DNA of 64,000 nt from Propionibacteriaceae bacterium UBA6238 (GCA_002441465.1 DJWE01000011.1:9732-73731), one strand, 5' to 3'; numbered from the stretch's first letter, positions 33,829-42,959 are shown. Numbers and translations: made by a program. Notes: generated from the sequence alone by a model not told the origin.

Positions 33829-35340
33829 ATGGCGACCGTGTATGGCGACTACAGCCGCGACCGGATCGGCTGGTTCTTCGGTCTTTCCGGTATGCAGCTC
33901 ACAATCCTGAGTGTCGGCCTGTTCCCCGTCCTCTGGGCGTTCAACGCCCGGCAGTGGGGGCTGCTGCTGGGCCTGACGGCCGGCTGGGGGCTGCTGTTCA
34001 TCCTGGTGGTCGTTCCGGTTCGGGGCCGGTCGGCGACCGGCTGGCTGGCCGCGTCCATCGCCCACGCCGTAGGGCTGGTGTTCCGGTGGACGCCATGGCG
34101 GTCCCGCGCCTCCCGTGGCCAGGCCGACGACCTCGGCGTGCCGGACCTGCCCGGCGTGCTGCACGGCATCCGCGTCCACGACGGCCCGCCCCAAGGTGCA
34201 GCGATGTCGCGGGTTGCGGTCGTCCAGGACAAGGCCAACCGGGTGTGGGCGGTGACCGCGGCGGTAACTCACCCCGGGCTTGCGTTGGCCGATGCCGAGG
34301 AGCGCACCCGGCAGGGTCGCGGGCTCACCGACCTGCTGAACGCCTGCGCCCGCACCGAGCTGATCTCGGAGGTGATCTTCGTGGTCCGCAGCGTCCCCGA
34401 CGACGGGGCCGAGCGCGATCAGTGGCTCGTTCGGCACCTCCGTCCGGATGCGCCGGTGCTGGCCCGGGCGGTGAACGAGCAGCTGGCCCAGGTGCTGTCC
34501 CAGGCTGCGGTGCGGACCGAGGCCTTCGTCACGATCGTTGCGCCCGAGGCCCGGCTGGCGAAGGAGGCCAAGGAGTTCGGCCGAGGCATCGAAGCCCGCG
34601 CCAGAGCCATGCTCATGCTTGCCGGCGAGGTCGAGACCCACCTCCGGGCCGGCATGCGGATCTCCGAGGTCGAATGGCTCACCTCGCCCAAGCTCGCGGT
34701 CGCGGTCCGGACGGGATTCGCCCCCGGCGACCGGGCCGGCATCATCGCCGCGCTCGCCGCCCGCGACGCCGACCCCGGTGTGAACGCGGACGTGCCCTGG
34801 GCGCAGGCCGGACCGTCCGGTGCGGACGCGGTCGTGCGGCACTACTCCCACGACGCGTGGAACTCGATCTCGGCCACCGTGAAACTGCCCGCCCGTGGCG
34901 CGGTGATCGGGGCGCTCGCCCCGGTGCTGGTGCCCACCGAGCCGGGCGAGCGGCGCGCGCTGATGGTCGCGTTCCCGATCCTCGCCGCCACGGCCGCGGA
35001 CCGCCAGACGGCGAACTCCGAGTGGGCCGCGGACATGGGCGAGACCCTGCGGGCGAAGGCCGGGGTGAAGACCCGGGCCCGCGAGCAGCAGGCGGTCGCC
35101 CGCACCCGCGGGCTGGACTCCAAGCTCGCGTCCGGCCACGCCCTCGTCCGCCCCTACGCCGTCGCTACCGTCACGGTGCCCAAGACCGCCCGCATCGCCG
35201 AATACGGACGCCGGCTCGACGCCGCCGTCCGTCGGGCCGGGTTCGCACCTTTGCGGCTCGACCTCGCCCAGGACGCCGGCTTCGCCGCTTCCACCATCCC
35301 CCTGGGGCTCTCGCTCACCCGCAAGGTCGAAGGGGCCTGA
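33829..35340 (+). CDS. SCO6880-family conjugation protein (PrgI-like N-terminus)
   Basis: A 503-residue protein with a PrgI-like double membrane hairpin at the N-terminus (about 20-75: GLSGMQLTILSVGLFPVLW and LLLGLTAGWGLLFILVVVPV) and a long soluble part typical of the actinobacterial SCO6880 family. In these systems it replaces the N-terminal part of VirB4 and works with the VirB4 ATPase encoded immediately downstream. AGGGAGG precedes the ATG by six bases. The last residues are three bases from the VirB4 start. Confidence 0.85.
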   Translation: MATVYGDYSRDRIGWFFGLSGMQLTILSVGLFPVLWAFNARQWGLLLGLTAGWGLLFILVVVPVRGRSATGWLAASIAHAVGLVFRWTPWRSRASRGQADDLGVPDLPGVLHGIRVHDGPPQGAAMSRVAVVQDKANRVWAVTAAVTHPGLALADAEERTRQGRGLTDLLNACARTELISEVIFVVRSVPDDGAERDQWLVRHLRPDAPVLARAVNEQLAQVLSQAAVRTEAFVTIVAPEARLAKEAKEFGRGIEARARAMLMLAGEVETHLRAGMRISEVEWLTSPKLAVAVRTGFAPGDRAGIIAALAARDADPGVNADVPWAQAGPSGADAVVRHYSHDAWNSISATVKLPARGAVIGALAPVLVPTEPGERRALMVAFPILAATAADRQTANSEWAADMGETLRAKAGVKTRAREQQAVARTRGLDSKLASGHALVRPYAVATVTVPKTARIAEYGRRLDAAVRRAGFAPLRLDLAQDAGFAASTIPLGLSLTRKVEGA

Positions 35341-35342
35341 CC

Positions 35343-36935
35343 ATGGCTACCCGATCGGACGGGAGAACGGGCCAGTTGGCCGTGAGAACTGACCGTTCGG
35401 CCATTGACGCCGGCCGACGGTCAAGGAAGACCGCCCGGATGGGCAGGGGAGTGGACCGGCTGCTCGCCGACTTCGGTCACGAGCTGCCTTCCATCCCCCA
35501 ACCGCCGGCCAAGGAACGCGACCCGCGCCTGTTCGCGCCGATGTCCCGCCGCGGGGAACGCCGCCCGCTCCGGGGGTGGTCGCCGGCGTCGGCACCGGTG
35601 TCGGTGTGGCGGATGGCCGCCGACCAGGCACCGGTGTTGTGGCCGCTCGTGTCCGCGCCGGGCCTGCCGCCGCGCGGCGCCCAGATGGGCATCGACCACT
35701 TCTCCGGCGCGTCGATGTACGCCGACCCGAACGGCTGGGTGCTCGACCCCGCCATCCCGGTGTCCAACCCGAACATCTTCATGTTCGGCAAGCCCGGCCA
35801 GGGCAAGTCGGCAACGGTCAAGGCGTTCTGCCTGCGGATGATGGGGTTCGGCTATCGGACCTTGGTCGTCGGAGACCCCAAGGACGAGTACGAACCCCTG
35901 TGCCGCGCCCTCGGCGTCGCCCCGATCGCGATCGGCCAAGGTCTGGACGCTCGCATCAACCCGCTCGCCTTCGGACCCCTCGGTGCGAACTGGGACCGGC
36001 TCGGCCGCGACGAAGCCCAACGCCGGGCCGGGATCGTGTTCTCCCGCTGGCTAACCCTGATCCGCGGACTGGTCGGCTCACAGAAGGTCGGCGACCGTCC
36101 CGTCCCGTTCGGGCCCAGCGAGGAGAAGGTCGTCGACACCGCACTCAAAGCCCTCACCGGGCATGCCGCCGGCAACAGCGTCCTGACCGAAACCACCATC
36201 CCGCACCTGTGGCGCGCGCTCGACGAACCCACCGCCGAGCTGATCGAGGCATGCCACTACGCCTCGCGGCAGCACTTCCTGGACGAGACCAGGCTGCTCC
36301 GCGACGCGCTCGGCATCCTCGTCCACGGTACCCTCCGCGGTCTGTTCGACGACTACACGACGATCGACCTCGACTGGGCGGCGCCCATCCAGTCACTGTC
36401 GCTGTCCCGGCTCGAAGGACTCGGCGACGAAGCCGTCGGCATGGCGCTGTTGTGCCTGAACAGCTGGGGACGGGCCATGCGCGAGACCGCCGAACCCGGC
36501 GACATGCGAATCGTGGTCCGCGACGAATCGTGGAAGCAGCTCCGCCTCGGGCTGGAGGCGGTCAAGTCGTTCGACGCCGACCTGCGGCTGTCCCGGCGGG
36601 ACGGCGACATCCAGTTCGCGATCGCCCACAAGCCGTCCGACCTGCTCACTGCCGGCGACGCCGGCTCGCAGGCCTCGGCGATCGCCAAGGACATGCTGCA
36701 CCTGGCCGACACCAAGATCCTGCTAGGCCAGGACCAGGCCGTCGCCGACGAACTGGAACATCTGCTCGGCCTTGGCCCGATCGCCACCGAAATCGTCACC
36801 GACTGGGCCCGCCAGGCACCCGGACGCGCCCTCTGGGTCGTAGGCGAACTGATGGCGAAAGTCGCGACTTGGCTCCACCCCGCTGAGGCTGCACTTGCCT
36901 GGACAAACGCCAAACTCGAAGGGGCTCTGCCGTGA
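35343..36935 (+). CDS. VirB4-like T4SS ATPase
   Basis: The 530-residue product has Walker A GKPGQGKS at 149-156, the VirB4 strand TLVVGDPKDEYEPLC just after it, and Walker B IVVRDESWKQL near 390. VirB4 ATPases energise assembly of the mating channel and substrate transfer at the inner membrane. The protein lacks the N-terminal membrane part because that is carried by the SCO6880 protein upstream. Longer upstream frames are shadows of the previous gene. The stop overlaps the next GTG by four bases. Confidence 0.9.
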   Translation: MATRSDGRTGQLAVRTDRSAIDAGRRSRKTARMGRGVDRLLADFGHELPSIPQPPAKERDPRLFAPMSRRGERRPLRGWSPASAPVSVWRMAADQAPVLWPLVSAPGLPPRGAQMGIDHFSGASMYADPNGWVLDPAIPVSNPNIFMFGKPGQGKSATVKAFCLRMMGFGYRTLVVGDPKDEYEPLCRALGVAPIAIGQGLDARINPLAFGPLGANWDRLGRDEAQRRAGIVFSRWLTLIRGLVGSQKVGDRPVPFGPSEEKVVDTALKALTGHAAGNSVLTETTIPHLWRALDEPTAELIEACHYASRQHFLDETRLLRDALGILVHGTLRGLFDDYTTIDLDWAAPIQSLSLSRLEGLGDEAVGMALLCLNSWGRAMRETAEPGDMRIVVRDESWKQLRLGLEAVKSFDADLRLSRRDGDIQFAIAHKPSDLLTAGDAGSQASAIAKDMLHLADTKILLGQDQAVADELEHLLGLGPIATEIVTDWARQAPGRALWVVGELMAKVATWLHPAEAALAWTNAKLEGALP

Positions 36936-38029
36936 AGCCCCTGGTGCTGGCCCTCGTCCCAGTGCTCGCCTTCCTGCTCGGCGTCCCGATCCTCGTCATC
37001 ACGATGGGAGCGATCGTCGTCACCCCCGCGGTGGCCGAGCAGGTCCGCATCGACCCGTGCAGCGCCTACCCCGACCAGACCAACACCGCCGCCGCCGGCG
37101 CCGAAGAGGGCGGCGTCGGGTTCAAACTCCCGAAGTGGAGCAGCCCCCGCCACCAGTCGCTGAGCAGCCCCGCCCAGAGCATCCCCGGCCGGATCAAGGC
37201 TCTCTACGTCGCGGCCGCGGAGCGCTACAGGATTCCCTGGGAACTGCTCGCCGGAATCGGCATGGCTGAAACCCGGCACGGCCGCAACCACGCGACCTCG
37301 TCAGCAGGCGCCCAGGGACTCATGCAGTTCATGCCGCGCACCTTCGCCGCCTACGGCGTCGACGGCAACCGTGACGGCCGGCGCAACATCCACAACGACG
37401 CCGACAGCATCTACTCCGCAGGGAACTACCTCACCAAGTCCGGCGTCACCAACGGTCAGAAGGGCGTCATCCGGGCGCTCTGGGCGTACAACCACTCGGT
37501 CAGCTACCGCAACGACGTCCTGTACTACGCGTGGGCCTACGCCGGAGGCGGGGACGTCGTCGTGGTCGGCGAGCAGGAGGACTGCGGCGATTGGGCCGGC
37601 GACGGAGACCCCACCCTTCCTCCGCTGACGTCCGAGCGGGTCGCGGCCATGTTCGCCTGGGCACGCCAGCAACGCGGCGAGCCGTACGTGTTCGGCGCCA
37701 ACGGACCGGGCAGCTGGGACTGCTCCAGCTTCATTCGCGGCATGTTCAGATCCATCGGCATCGGGCTGCCCCGGACGTCGGAATCCCAGCGGCAATGGGC
37801 CCGCAAGAACGGCTACCGCGTCAAACCCTCCGATGCCCGTCCCGGTGACCTCGTGTTCACCAACACCTGGCGCGGACCCAACCGGGTCGGGCACGTCATG
37901 GTCGTCTACGACCCCGCCAGCCACCGCAGCATCGAAGCCCGCGGACGGGGCGTCGGCATCTACCACTACACCGACTTCGCCAACCACAACATCTACGAGG
38001 TCTGGCGCGTCGGCAACCTCAGTGACTGA
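36932..38029 (+). CDS. bifunctional wall hydrolase: lytic transglycosylase + NlpC/P60
   Basis: A 365-residue exported enzyme: an N-terminal membrane/signal segment (about 4-34), an SLT lysozyme-like domain (about 85-195; catalytic glutamate near 112 in GIGMAETRHG, then GAQGLMQFMP) and a C-terminal NlpC/P60 peptidase domain (WDCSSFIRGMF with the nucleophile cysteine near 263, and VGHVMVVYD with the catalytic histidine). It opens peptidoglycan so that the mating channel can pass, as VirB1/TcpG-type hydrolases do. All expected catalytic residues are visible. Confidence 0.92.
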   Translation: MKPLVLALVPVLAFLLGVPILVITMGAIVVTPAVAEQVRIDPCSAYPDQTNTAAAGAEEGGVGFKLPKWSSPRHQSLSSPAQSIPGRIKALYVAAAERYRIPWELLAGIGMAETRHGRNHATSSAGAQGLMQFMPRTFAAYGVDGNRDGRRNIHNDADSIYSAGNYLTKSGVTNGQKGVIRALWAYNHSVSYRNDVLYYAWAYAGGGDVVVVGEQEDCGDWAGDGDPTLPPLTSERVAAMFAWARQQRGEPYVFGANGPGSWDCSSFIRGMFRSIGIGLPRTSESQRQWARKNGYRVKPSDARPGDLVFTNTWRGPNRVGHVMVVYDPASHRSIEARGRGVGIYHYTDFANHNIYEVWRVGNLSD

Positions 38030-38041
38030 CCGGAGAAGCCC

Positions 38042-38539
38042 ATGCAGACCGAACGACGACAGAACCCCTACCCGCTCACCTGGGAGATCCCAGCCGCCAT
38101 CTTCGTCACGGGCGCACTGCTCCTCGTGCTCGGTGTTCACCTCGGACGCGGGATCGCCAACTGGACCGCCGGGGCCGGCTGGCACTGGCCCAGTCCGGCC
38201 GGCCTTTTCAGTACCGTGCCCGCCGTCCTCGCCGGCGACGCCTCAATCGGACTCGCCTCCCCGATACCGGACGCCGCCGCGCCGAGCCAGGTGCTCGGCT
38301 GGGTGCTCGCTGTCGAGGCCATCATCCTGATCGGCGCGATCACCCTCACGCTGGTCGGGCTGCGCCGATGGGGTCCCGGACGGCTCAAGGGCATGGCCAC
38401 CGCCGCCGAGGCCGAAGCTGCGCTCGGGATCTCACGCCTGCGACGCGTCCGCGCCATCATCCGCCCGGACCTACACCCCGCGCATGCCCAGCCGCCGAGC
38501 ACTTCCGTCCGAATCCACCAGGAGACCGATCATGACTGA
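38042..38539 (+). CDS. N-terminal membrane part of a split coupling protein
   Basis: A 165-residue protein with two membrane segments (about 18-40 and 95-118) and a short cytoplasmic tail, WGPGRLKGMATAAEAEAALG then RLRRVRAIIRPDL. From memory of the family, the tail resembles the linker that follows the membrane domain in actinobacterial TraG/VirD4-type coupling proteins, where the ATPase domain continues directly. Here the ATPase domain is a separate gene 1.1 kb downstream (39641), with a DUF4192 gene in between. I therefore read it as half of a split coupling protein. It overlaps the DUF4192 gene by eight bases. Confidence 0.65.
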   Translation: MQTERRQNPYPLTWEIPAAIFVTGALLLVLGVHLGRGIANWTAGAGWHWPSPAGLFSTVPAVLAGDASIGLASPIPDAAAPSQVLGWVLAVEAIILIGAITLTLVGLRRWGPGRLKGMATAAEAEAALGISRLRRVRAIIRPDLHPAHAQPPSTSVRIHQETDHD

Positions 38540-39629
38540 CACCCCTAATCCTCCGCGCGTGCGGATCACGAACCCCGACGAGTTCGCGCAGATCGTCCCG
38601 TACCTGGTCGGCTTCACCCCCGAAGAATCCCTGGTGATCGCCGTCGTCGACCAAGGCGCCGTAGCAGTCACTGCGCGCGTCGACATCGCCGACGTCCAGC
38701 CTGCCGACCAGGCCGAGTTCCTGCTCGACCGCATGTGGGCCAGGTTCCCCGAGGGAGAGGCGTACATGCTCGCCTACACCGCCGACCCGCAGGCCGGATG
38801 GAGTCTGCTGGAGCGCTGCGCCGACTACCTTCCAGCCGGCGCCGCCCAGCAGACGATGGTCGTCGACGGCGACACCTGGTACCTGTCCGACGGGACGAGC
38901 GGGGCCGCCGACCGCTTCGGGACCCTCGCCGCAGAGGCCAGCTTCTACGGCCTGCAACGCTTGCCCAGCCGATCGGAACTGGTAGCCAGCTTCGCCAGCC
39001 CGGCTGATAGCCCCGAGCTGGCCACCCGGGTCGAGGCCGCCCTCGACCAGCTGCCCCAGCCAGGAGACGCCGACGGAGTCGTCGCACGCATGGGCGAACT
39101 GGTGCGACGCAGCCTGCCGCCGGACGGGGAGCGGTCGTCATCGGCCCGGGTGCAGGGGGACGACGCCGCGCAGCTGGCCGTCCTCGCGCAACACGGCAAG
39201 GCTCGCGAGGTGGCACTGCTGTCAATGACCCGCGACAACGCCCGCGAACACCTTGCTCTGTGGCGATCCGTGGTCAACAGCGTCCCGGAGTACGGCGCGG
39301 AGGCGCCGCTGTTCCTTGCCGGCATGGCGGCCTGGGTCGCCGGCGAGGGCGCCGCTGCGAGCGTCGCACTCGAACGAGCCGAGCAAGTCGGAGAAGGCAG
39401 GCTGTATCCACCCGCCCGGCTGCTGAGCGAGTTGATCGACCAGGTCGTGCCGCCCACCGCTTGGGAGGAACTGCGCGCCGACGGATTGGCGAACGCCGAC
39501 CCACGCGTCCGCCGCGCCGTGACCGGTGCCCACAACCCAGCCGTGTGGGAATCCGTCCCGCAGCATCCGCTCCAGCACCCGCACCAGCCGCCTGACATCG
39601 CGCCGCCTGCGCCCCGCATCGCCATCTGA
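38532..39629 (+). CDS. DUF4192 domain protein
   Basis: The 365-residue product has the DUF4192 start pattern, PDEFAQIVPYLVGFTPEESLVI, and the repeated central blocks of this actinobacterial family (full length about 350-400 residues). The function of DUF4192 is unknown; it is usually cytoplasmic and often near conjugation genes on actinobacterial elements. ATG at 38532 has AGGAGA upstream. It separates the two halves of the coupling protein. Confidence 0.85.
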   Translation: MTDTPNPPRVRITNPDEFAQIVPYLVGFTPEESLVIAVVDQGAVAVTARVDIADVQPADQAEFLLDRMWARFPEGEAYMLAYTADPQAGWSLLERCADYLPAGAAQQTMVVDGDTWYLSDGTSGAADRFGTLAAEASFYGLQRLPSRSELVASFASPADSPELATRVEAALDQLPQPGDADGVVARMGELVRRSLPPDGERSSSARVQGDDAAQLAVLAQHGKAREVALLSMTRDNAREHLALWRSVVNSVPEYGAEAPLFLAGMAAWVAGEGAAASVALERAEQVGEGRLYPPARLLSELIDQVVPPTAWEELRADGLANADPRVRRAVTGAHNPAVWESVPQHPLQHPHQPPDIAPPAPRIAI

Positions 39630-39640
39630 GGAGGGACGCC

Positions 39641-41029
39641 ATGACCCGCAAGTTTGACCCTGCCGACGTGGGCTGGCGCATCGGGAAGGCCCACGAGCCC
39701 CGCGGCGGTGACCTGTGGTGCCCGTGGGACCGCACGACCGGCGTCATCGGTCCGCAGGGCTCCGGCAAGACCCTGGACCTGCTCACACCCGCCCTGCTCG
39801 GTGCGCCCGGCGCTGCACTGGTCACCCTCACCAAGGTTGAAGACCTGCTGCTCACCATCGAAGCCCGCTCCGCCGGTGGACGTCCCTGCGCCGTGCTCGA
39901 CCCGTTCGGGCTTGCCGAAGGACTGCCCGAGCTGGTGTGGGACCCGGTCCGTGGTTGCGAGGACCCGATCACCGCCGAACGGCGCGCGAAGGCCTTCGGC
40001 GCCGGGATCGTCCGGACGATCTCCGGCAACTCTGAAGGCGCCGCGTCCCGGTTCTACGTGGCCGAGGCCGCCAAGGTGCTGCAGTGCTACCTGCACGCCG
40101 CCGCCCTCACCGGCCAGAACCTCGACGCCGTCCTGCGCTGGGCAGCCAACCCGACCGCCACCAACGAACCCGCCGAGATCCTCCTCGACCAGGACCGTGC
40201 CGCGCCCTTCTGGCACGGCCTGCTGCAGGGCGCCGTCACCGGCGACGAACGCACGGTGGCGAACATGGTGGTCACCCTGCAACAGACCCTGGCCCTGTTC
40301 TTCCAACCCGGCATCCGCCGCCGCTGCGTCCCCGGCCCCGGACGCCCCGCCACCGACATAGCCGACATCATCGCCCGGGGCGGAACGCTGTACCTGCTCG
40401 GACGCGAAGACCCCTACGCATCCGCGTCCCCGCTGATGACCGCGCTCGCCGAACACATCCTCGACACCGCGCTCGGGCTCGCCAACCACAGTCCGTGGGG
40501 CAAGCTGTGCCCACCCCTGCTCGCCTGCCTCGACGAGTTGCCGTCCACCGCACCACTGCCGACCCTGCGCACCCGGATGGCCAACGAAAGGGCTCTGGGC
40601 ATCTCGTTCATCTACGCCGCCCAGACTTGGCGGCAACTGGCAGCGATCTTCGGCGACACCGAGGCCCGCGCTCTCTACGGGCTCACCAACGTCGTCGTCG
40701 TTTTCGGCGGTGGCAAGGACGTCGGCTTCAACAAGGAGATCTCCGACCTCGTCGGCACCACCCGCGTGGCCCGCACCACCTGGCAGTTCGGGCGCAGCGG
40801 AGGCCGCTCCGCCTCCGGCGACGACATGCTGATCATCCGGCCGGAGGAGGTGCGCCAACTCCCCGAACGGCAGGCGCTCGTGATCGCCGAGAACACCAAG
40901 CCGATCATTGCCAGACTCACCCGCTCCATCGACGGCAAGACCGGACGCCACCTGCTCGCCCAGCAGCGGACGGCCCGCCGCCGACTCGTCGACGCGCAGG
41001 CTCTCAAGCCCGCTGGAGATGCACCATGA
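39641..41029 (+). CDS. T4SS coupling ATPase, TraG/VirD4-type (ATPase domain only)
   Basis: A 462-residue soluble ATPase: Walker A GPQGSGKT at 37-44, Walker B LLACLDELPS near 295, and the coupling-protein strand LGISFIYAAQTWRQL. Coupling proteins recruit the relaxase-DNA complex to the channel. The usual N-terminal membrane segments are missing, which fits the separate membrane protein at 38042. It begins RKFDPADVGWR, in the middle of what is normally one chain. AGGAGGGA lies before the ATG. Its stop overlaps the next gene by four bases. Confidence 0.9.
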   Translation: MTRKFDPADVGWRIGKAHEPRGGDLWCPWDRTTGVIGPQGSGKTLDLLTPALLGAPGAALVTLTKVEDLLLTIEARSAGGRPCAVLDPFGLAEGLPELVWDPVRGCEDPITAERRAKAFGAGIVRTISGNSEGAASRFYVAEAAKVLQCYLHAAALTGQNLDAVLRWAANPTATNEPAEILLDQDRAAPFWHGLLQGAVTGDERTVANMVVTLQQTLALFFQPGIRRRCVPGPGRPATDIADIIARGGTLYLLGREDPYASASPLMTALAEHILDTALGLANHSPWGKLCPPLLACLDELPSTAPLPTLRTRMANERALGISFIYAAQTWRQLAAIFGDTEARALYGLTNVVVVFGGGKDVGFNKEISDLVGTTRVARTTWQFGRSGGRSASGDDMLIIRPEEVRQLPERQALVIAENTKPIIARLTRSIDGKTGRHLLAQQRTARRRLVDAQALKPAGDAP

Positions 41030-41652
41030 CCGACCGACCACTCGCCCTGCCGTTCCCCCTGCCGGACGGACCCGAACTCAGCGCCGCGTACAAGGACCTG
41101 TACCTTGCCGCGGAAGGCGACGACGAAACCAAGGAGCGGATCGGCGACCCCGCGCTTCTGCCCCGCCCCTGGGACCCACCCACCTGCCGCAAGCGGCAAC
41201 TCCGCCAAGAACTGTGGGAGTGGCTCGATGACGTCGTCACCTGGTTCAACACCGAGTACGTGTGGGACCCAACCGCCGGCATGATCCCGCCCTGCTGGCC
41301 CCAACACCCCCACCTGGTCCATGAGATCGCCGTGCTTGCCGACCAACGCCGCCGCGCCGGTATCGACACGAGCAGTAACGGCCTCGAGGAGTGGCACCGC
41401 TATGCCGTCCCCGCCTTCCTCGATCGACTGAAGGAGCGCACAGGCCACCACTGTGACGAGCACCACCAGTCCTGGCCCGCCAGGAGCCGCTACGCGCGGC
41501 ACATCTCGGAATCGGCAGCCACGGAGCGTCGCCAGGTGCTCCACCCCGATGGCGGAGCCGCCCGCCAAGACCCCCACGCCCGCCAGAGGCAGTGGCGGCT
41601 GGAGGACGAATCGGGCAACACCATCGACCCTGCGACCGGCGAGATAGCCTGA
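41026..41652 (+). CDS. DUF4913-like protein at the end of the T4SS operon
   Basis: A 208-residue hydrophilic protein. Residues about 60-145 (VTWFNTEYVW, PPCWPQHPHLVHEIAVLADQ, LEEWHRYAVPAFLDRL) follow the Trp/His-rich pattern of DUF4913, a family found beside actinobacterial coupling proteins. The tail is Arg/His-rich. Function is unknown; it may be an accessory factor for substrate docking. It overlaps the coupling ATPase gene and is the last gene before the second DnaA-box pair. Confidence 0.65.
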   Translation: MTDRPLALPFPLPDGPELSAAYKDLYLAAEGDDETKERIGDPALLPRPWDPPTCRKRQLRQELWEWLDDVVTWFNTEYVWDPTAGMIPPCWPQHPHLVHEIAVLADQRRRAGIDTSSNGLEEWHRYAVPAFLDRLKERTGHHCDEHHQSWPARSRYARHISESAATERRQVLHPDGGAARQDPHARQRQWRLEDESGNTIDPATGEIA

Positions 41653-41665
41653 CTTGGTCAAGTCA

Positions 41666-41693
41666 TTGTCCACAGGGTTCCCGGTCATCCACA
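41666..41693 (+). promoter_or_regulatory. pair of DnaA-box-like nonamers, site 2
   Basis: TTGTCCACA (41666-41674, the form preferred by actinobacterial DnaA) and TCATCCACA (41685-41693), 10 bp apart in the same orientation, exactly as at 29418-29445. The pair lies 51 bp before the ATG of the small gene at 41745. Confidence 0.6.
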
Positions 41694-41744
41694 GGCTGTC
41701 GTCAACCCGCCGTTGGTCGTCGAGTCCATGGCTACGCTCGCATC

Positions 41745-42050
41745 ATGAGCTTCAACCAGGAACGGTTCGTCTCGCTGGTCCGCGAGCTGTTCGAGCAGCC
41801 CTTTGAGCAGGTCGTGAACAACGACCTCCCGCTCGAGGAGCCCGTGGACGTGAACTGGACAGACGACAGCGGGGCGGCCTACCGGCTTCGTCTGTACGTG
41901 CAGGCCGGTTCGGTGCTCGCTGTCAGCCAGACCGCCCCCGCGGTTGGGCTTCCGTGGGAGCACGAGAAGCGAGTTCTCGTGCTCGGCGACTATGCGGTGC
42001 GGATCGCCAGCGAACTCGACGCAGTCATTGCATCGGCGCGCGAGCAGTGA
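41745..42050 (+). CDS. small protein of unknown function
   Basis: A 101-residue acidic protein (MSFNQERFVSLVRELFEQPF) with a beta-rich middle (YRLRLYVQAGSVLAVSQ) and no family I recognise. Its codon use matches its surroundings. It is followed after nine bases by another small gene, so the two are probably co-transcribed from a promoter near the DnaA-box pair. Confidence 0.6.
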   Translation: MSFNQERFVSLVRELFEQPFEQVVNNDLPLEEPVDVNWTDDSGAAYRLRLYVQAGSVLAVSQTAPAVGLPWEHEKRVLVLGDYAVRIASELDAVIASAREQ

Positions 42051-42059
42051 GGAGCAGCG

Positions 42060-42434
42060 ATGCCGACAGCCCGTGAACGAGGACGCCTACGCCACCTTGC
42101 GGTAGTCGGTGAGGGTGTGCCCGTGTGCCTCGACTCCTCCCAAGAGAACATGGTCGTAGCGTTGGCGCTCAACGCGCACCACATCCTCGGCGGTGCGTGG
42201 AACGGATGGGCAAAGCCCGTCGCTACTGCGGACGACTTCGCTGACTTCATCGCGCGCTGGAGTATCAACGATCCGCACGGCACGTGGGGTGAAGCACGCG
42301 AGACGCCGGACGGCCTGCGGTACGAAGACACGGAGGGAAGCGATCCAGAGACGTTCCCGAAGATCGCGGTCTCCGAGGATGGTCGAGCGCTCTACGACCT
42401 CACAGGCTGGGTGTGGGTTCCCATCCAGCAGTGA
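42060..42434 (+). CDS. small protein of unknown function
   Basis: A 124-residue protein with no recognised family. It contains two tryptophan-rich patches (GGAWNGWAK and DLTGWVWVP). GAGGAGC precedes the ATG. It ends 42 bp before the convergent Vsr gene and marks the boundary between transfer genes and the defence block. It could be an anti-restriction or regulatory protein, but nothing in the sequence shows this. Confidence 0.6.
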   Translation: MPTARERGRLRHLAVVGEGVPVCLDSSQENMVVALALNAHHILGGAWNGWAKPVATADDFADFIARWSINDPHGTWGEARETPDGLRYEDTEGSDPETFPKIAVSEDGRALYDLTGWVWVPIQQ

Positions 42435-42476
42435 TCGGAGGTGAACCGCGGTATGAAGAGTCCGATGCCGAGCTTG

Positions 42477-42959
42477 TCAATTGCCGGCTCCGGCTGCGGA
42501 GGCGAGTGCCTCGACGGCGCGTCCCATCGCATCGTCAACAGCCACGTGCTCCCAGATCCGAAGGACGAGCCAGTCGTGGCTCCTGAGGAGGCGTTCGTTG
42601 CGTGCGTCTCTCTCCTGGGTCCGCTGGAGCTTGGGCAACCAGTACCAGTCGTTGACCTTGGGCGCCCTGCCGTGTTCGGGGCAGGCATGCCAGAAGCAGC
42701 CGTCCACAAAGATCGCAACGCGCTGCTTTGTGAAGACGATGTCCGGGCGGATTGTGACCCCATCGATCTTGACAGGAAGATCCCTCCGGAAGCGGTACCC
42801 AGCACGGTGCAGCGCCGATGCCAGGGCGACCTCAGGCTTCGTGTTTCGCCTGCGTATGGCGCGCATGTTGGCGCTGCGGCCCTCGCTGGCGGGCGCCGGG
42901 TGCAGTCCGCTGCTGTGCGCCCTACGGCGCCGCTCGTCGTCCTGGCCGGAACTGCTCAA
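42477..42959 (-). CDS. vsr: very short patch repair endonuclease Vsr
   Basis: The 160-residue protein matches Vsr throughout: TKPEVALASALHRAGYRFRR, catalytic D73 in RPDIVF, and VAIFVDGCFWHACPEHG with the zinc-binding cysteine/histidine cluster. Vsr nicks T:G mismatches created when 5-methylcytosine deaminates, protecting methylated sites from C-to-T mutation. It is divergent from the cytosine methyltransferase gene 98 bp away, its natural partner. The N-terminal 30 residues are extra; an internal start at M32 would give a standard-length enzyme. Confidence 0.95.
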   Translation of the reverse strand: MSSSGQDDERRRRAHSSGLHPAPASEGRSANMRAIRRRNTKPEVALASALHRAGYRFRRDLPVKIDGVTIRPDIVFTKQRVAIFVDGCFWHACPEHGRAPKVNDWYWLPKLQRTQERDARNERLLRSHDWLVLRIWEHVAVDDAMGRAVEALASAAGAGN

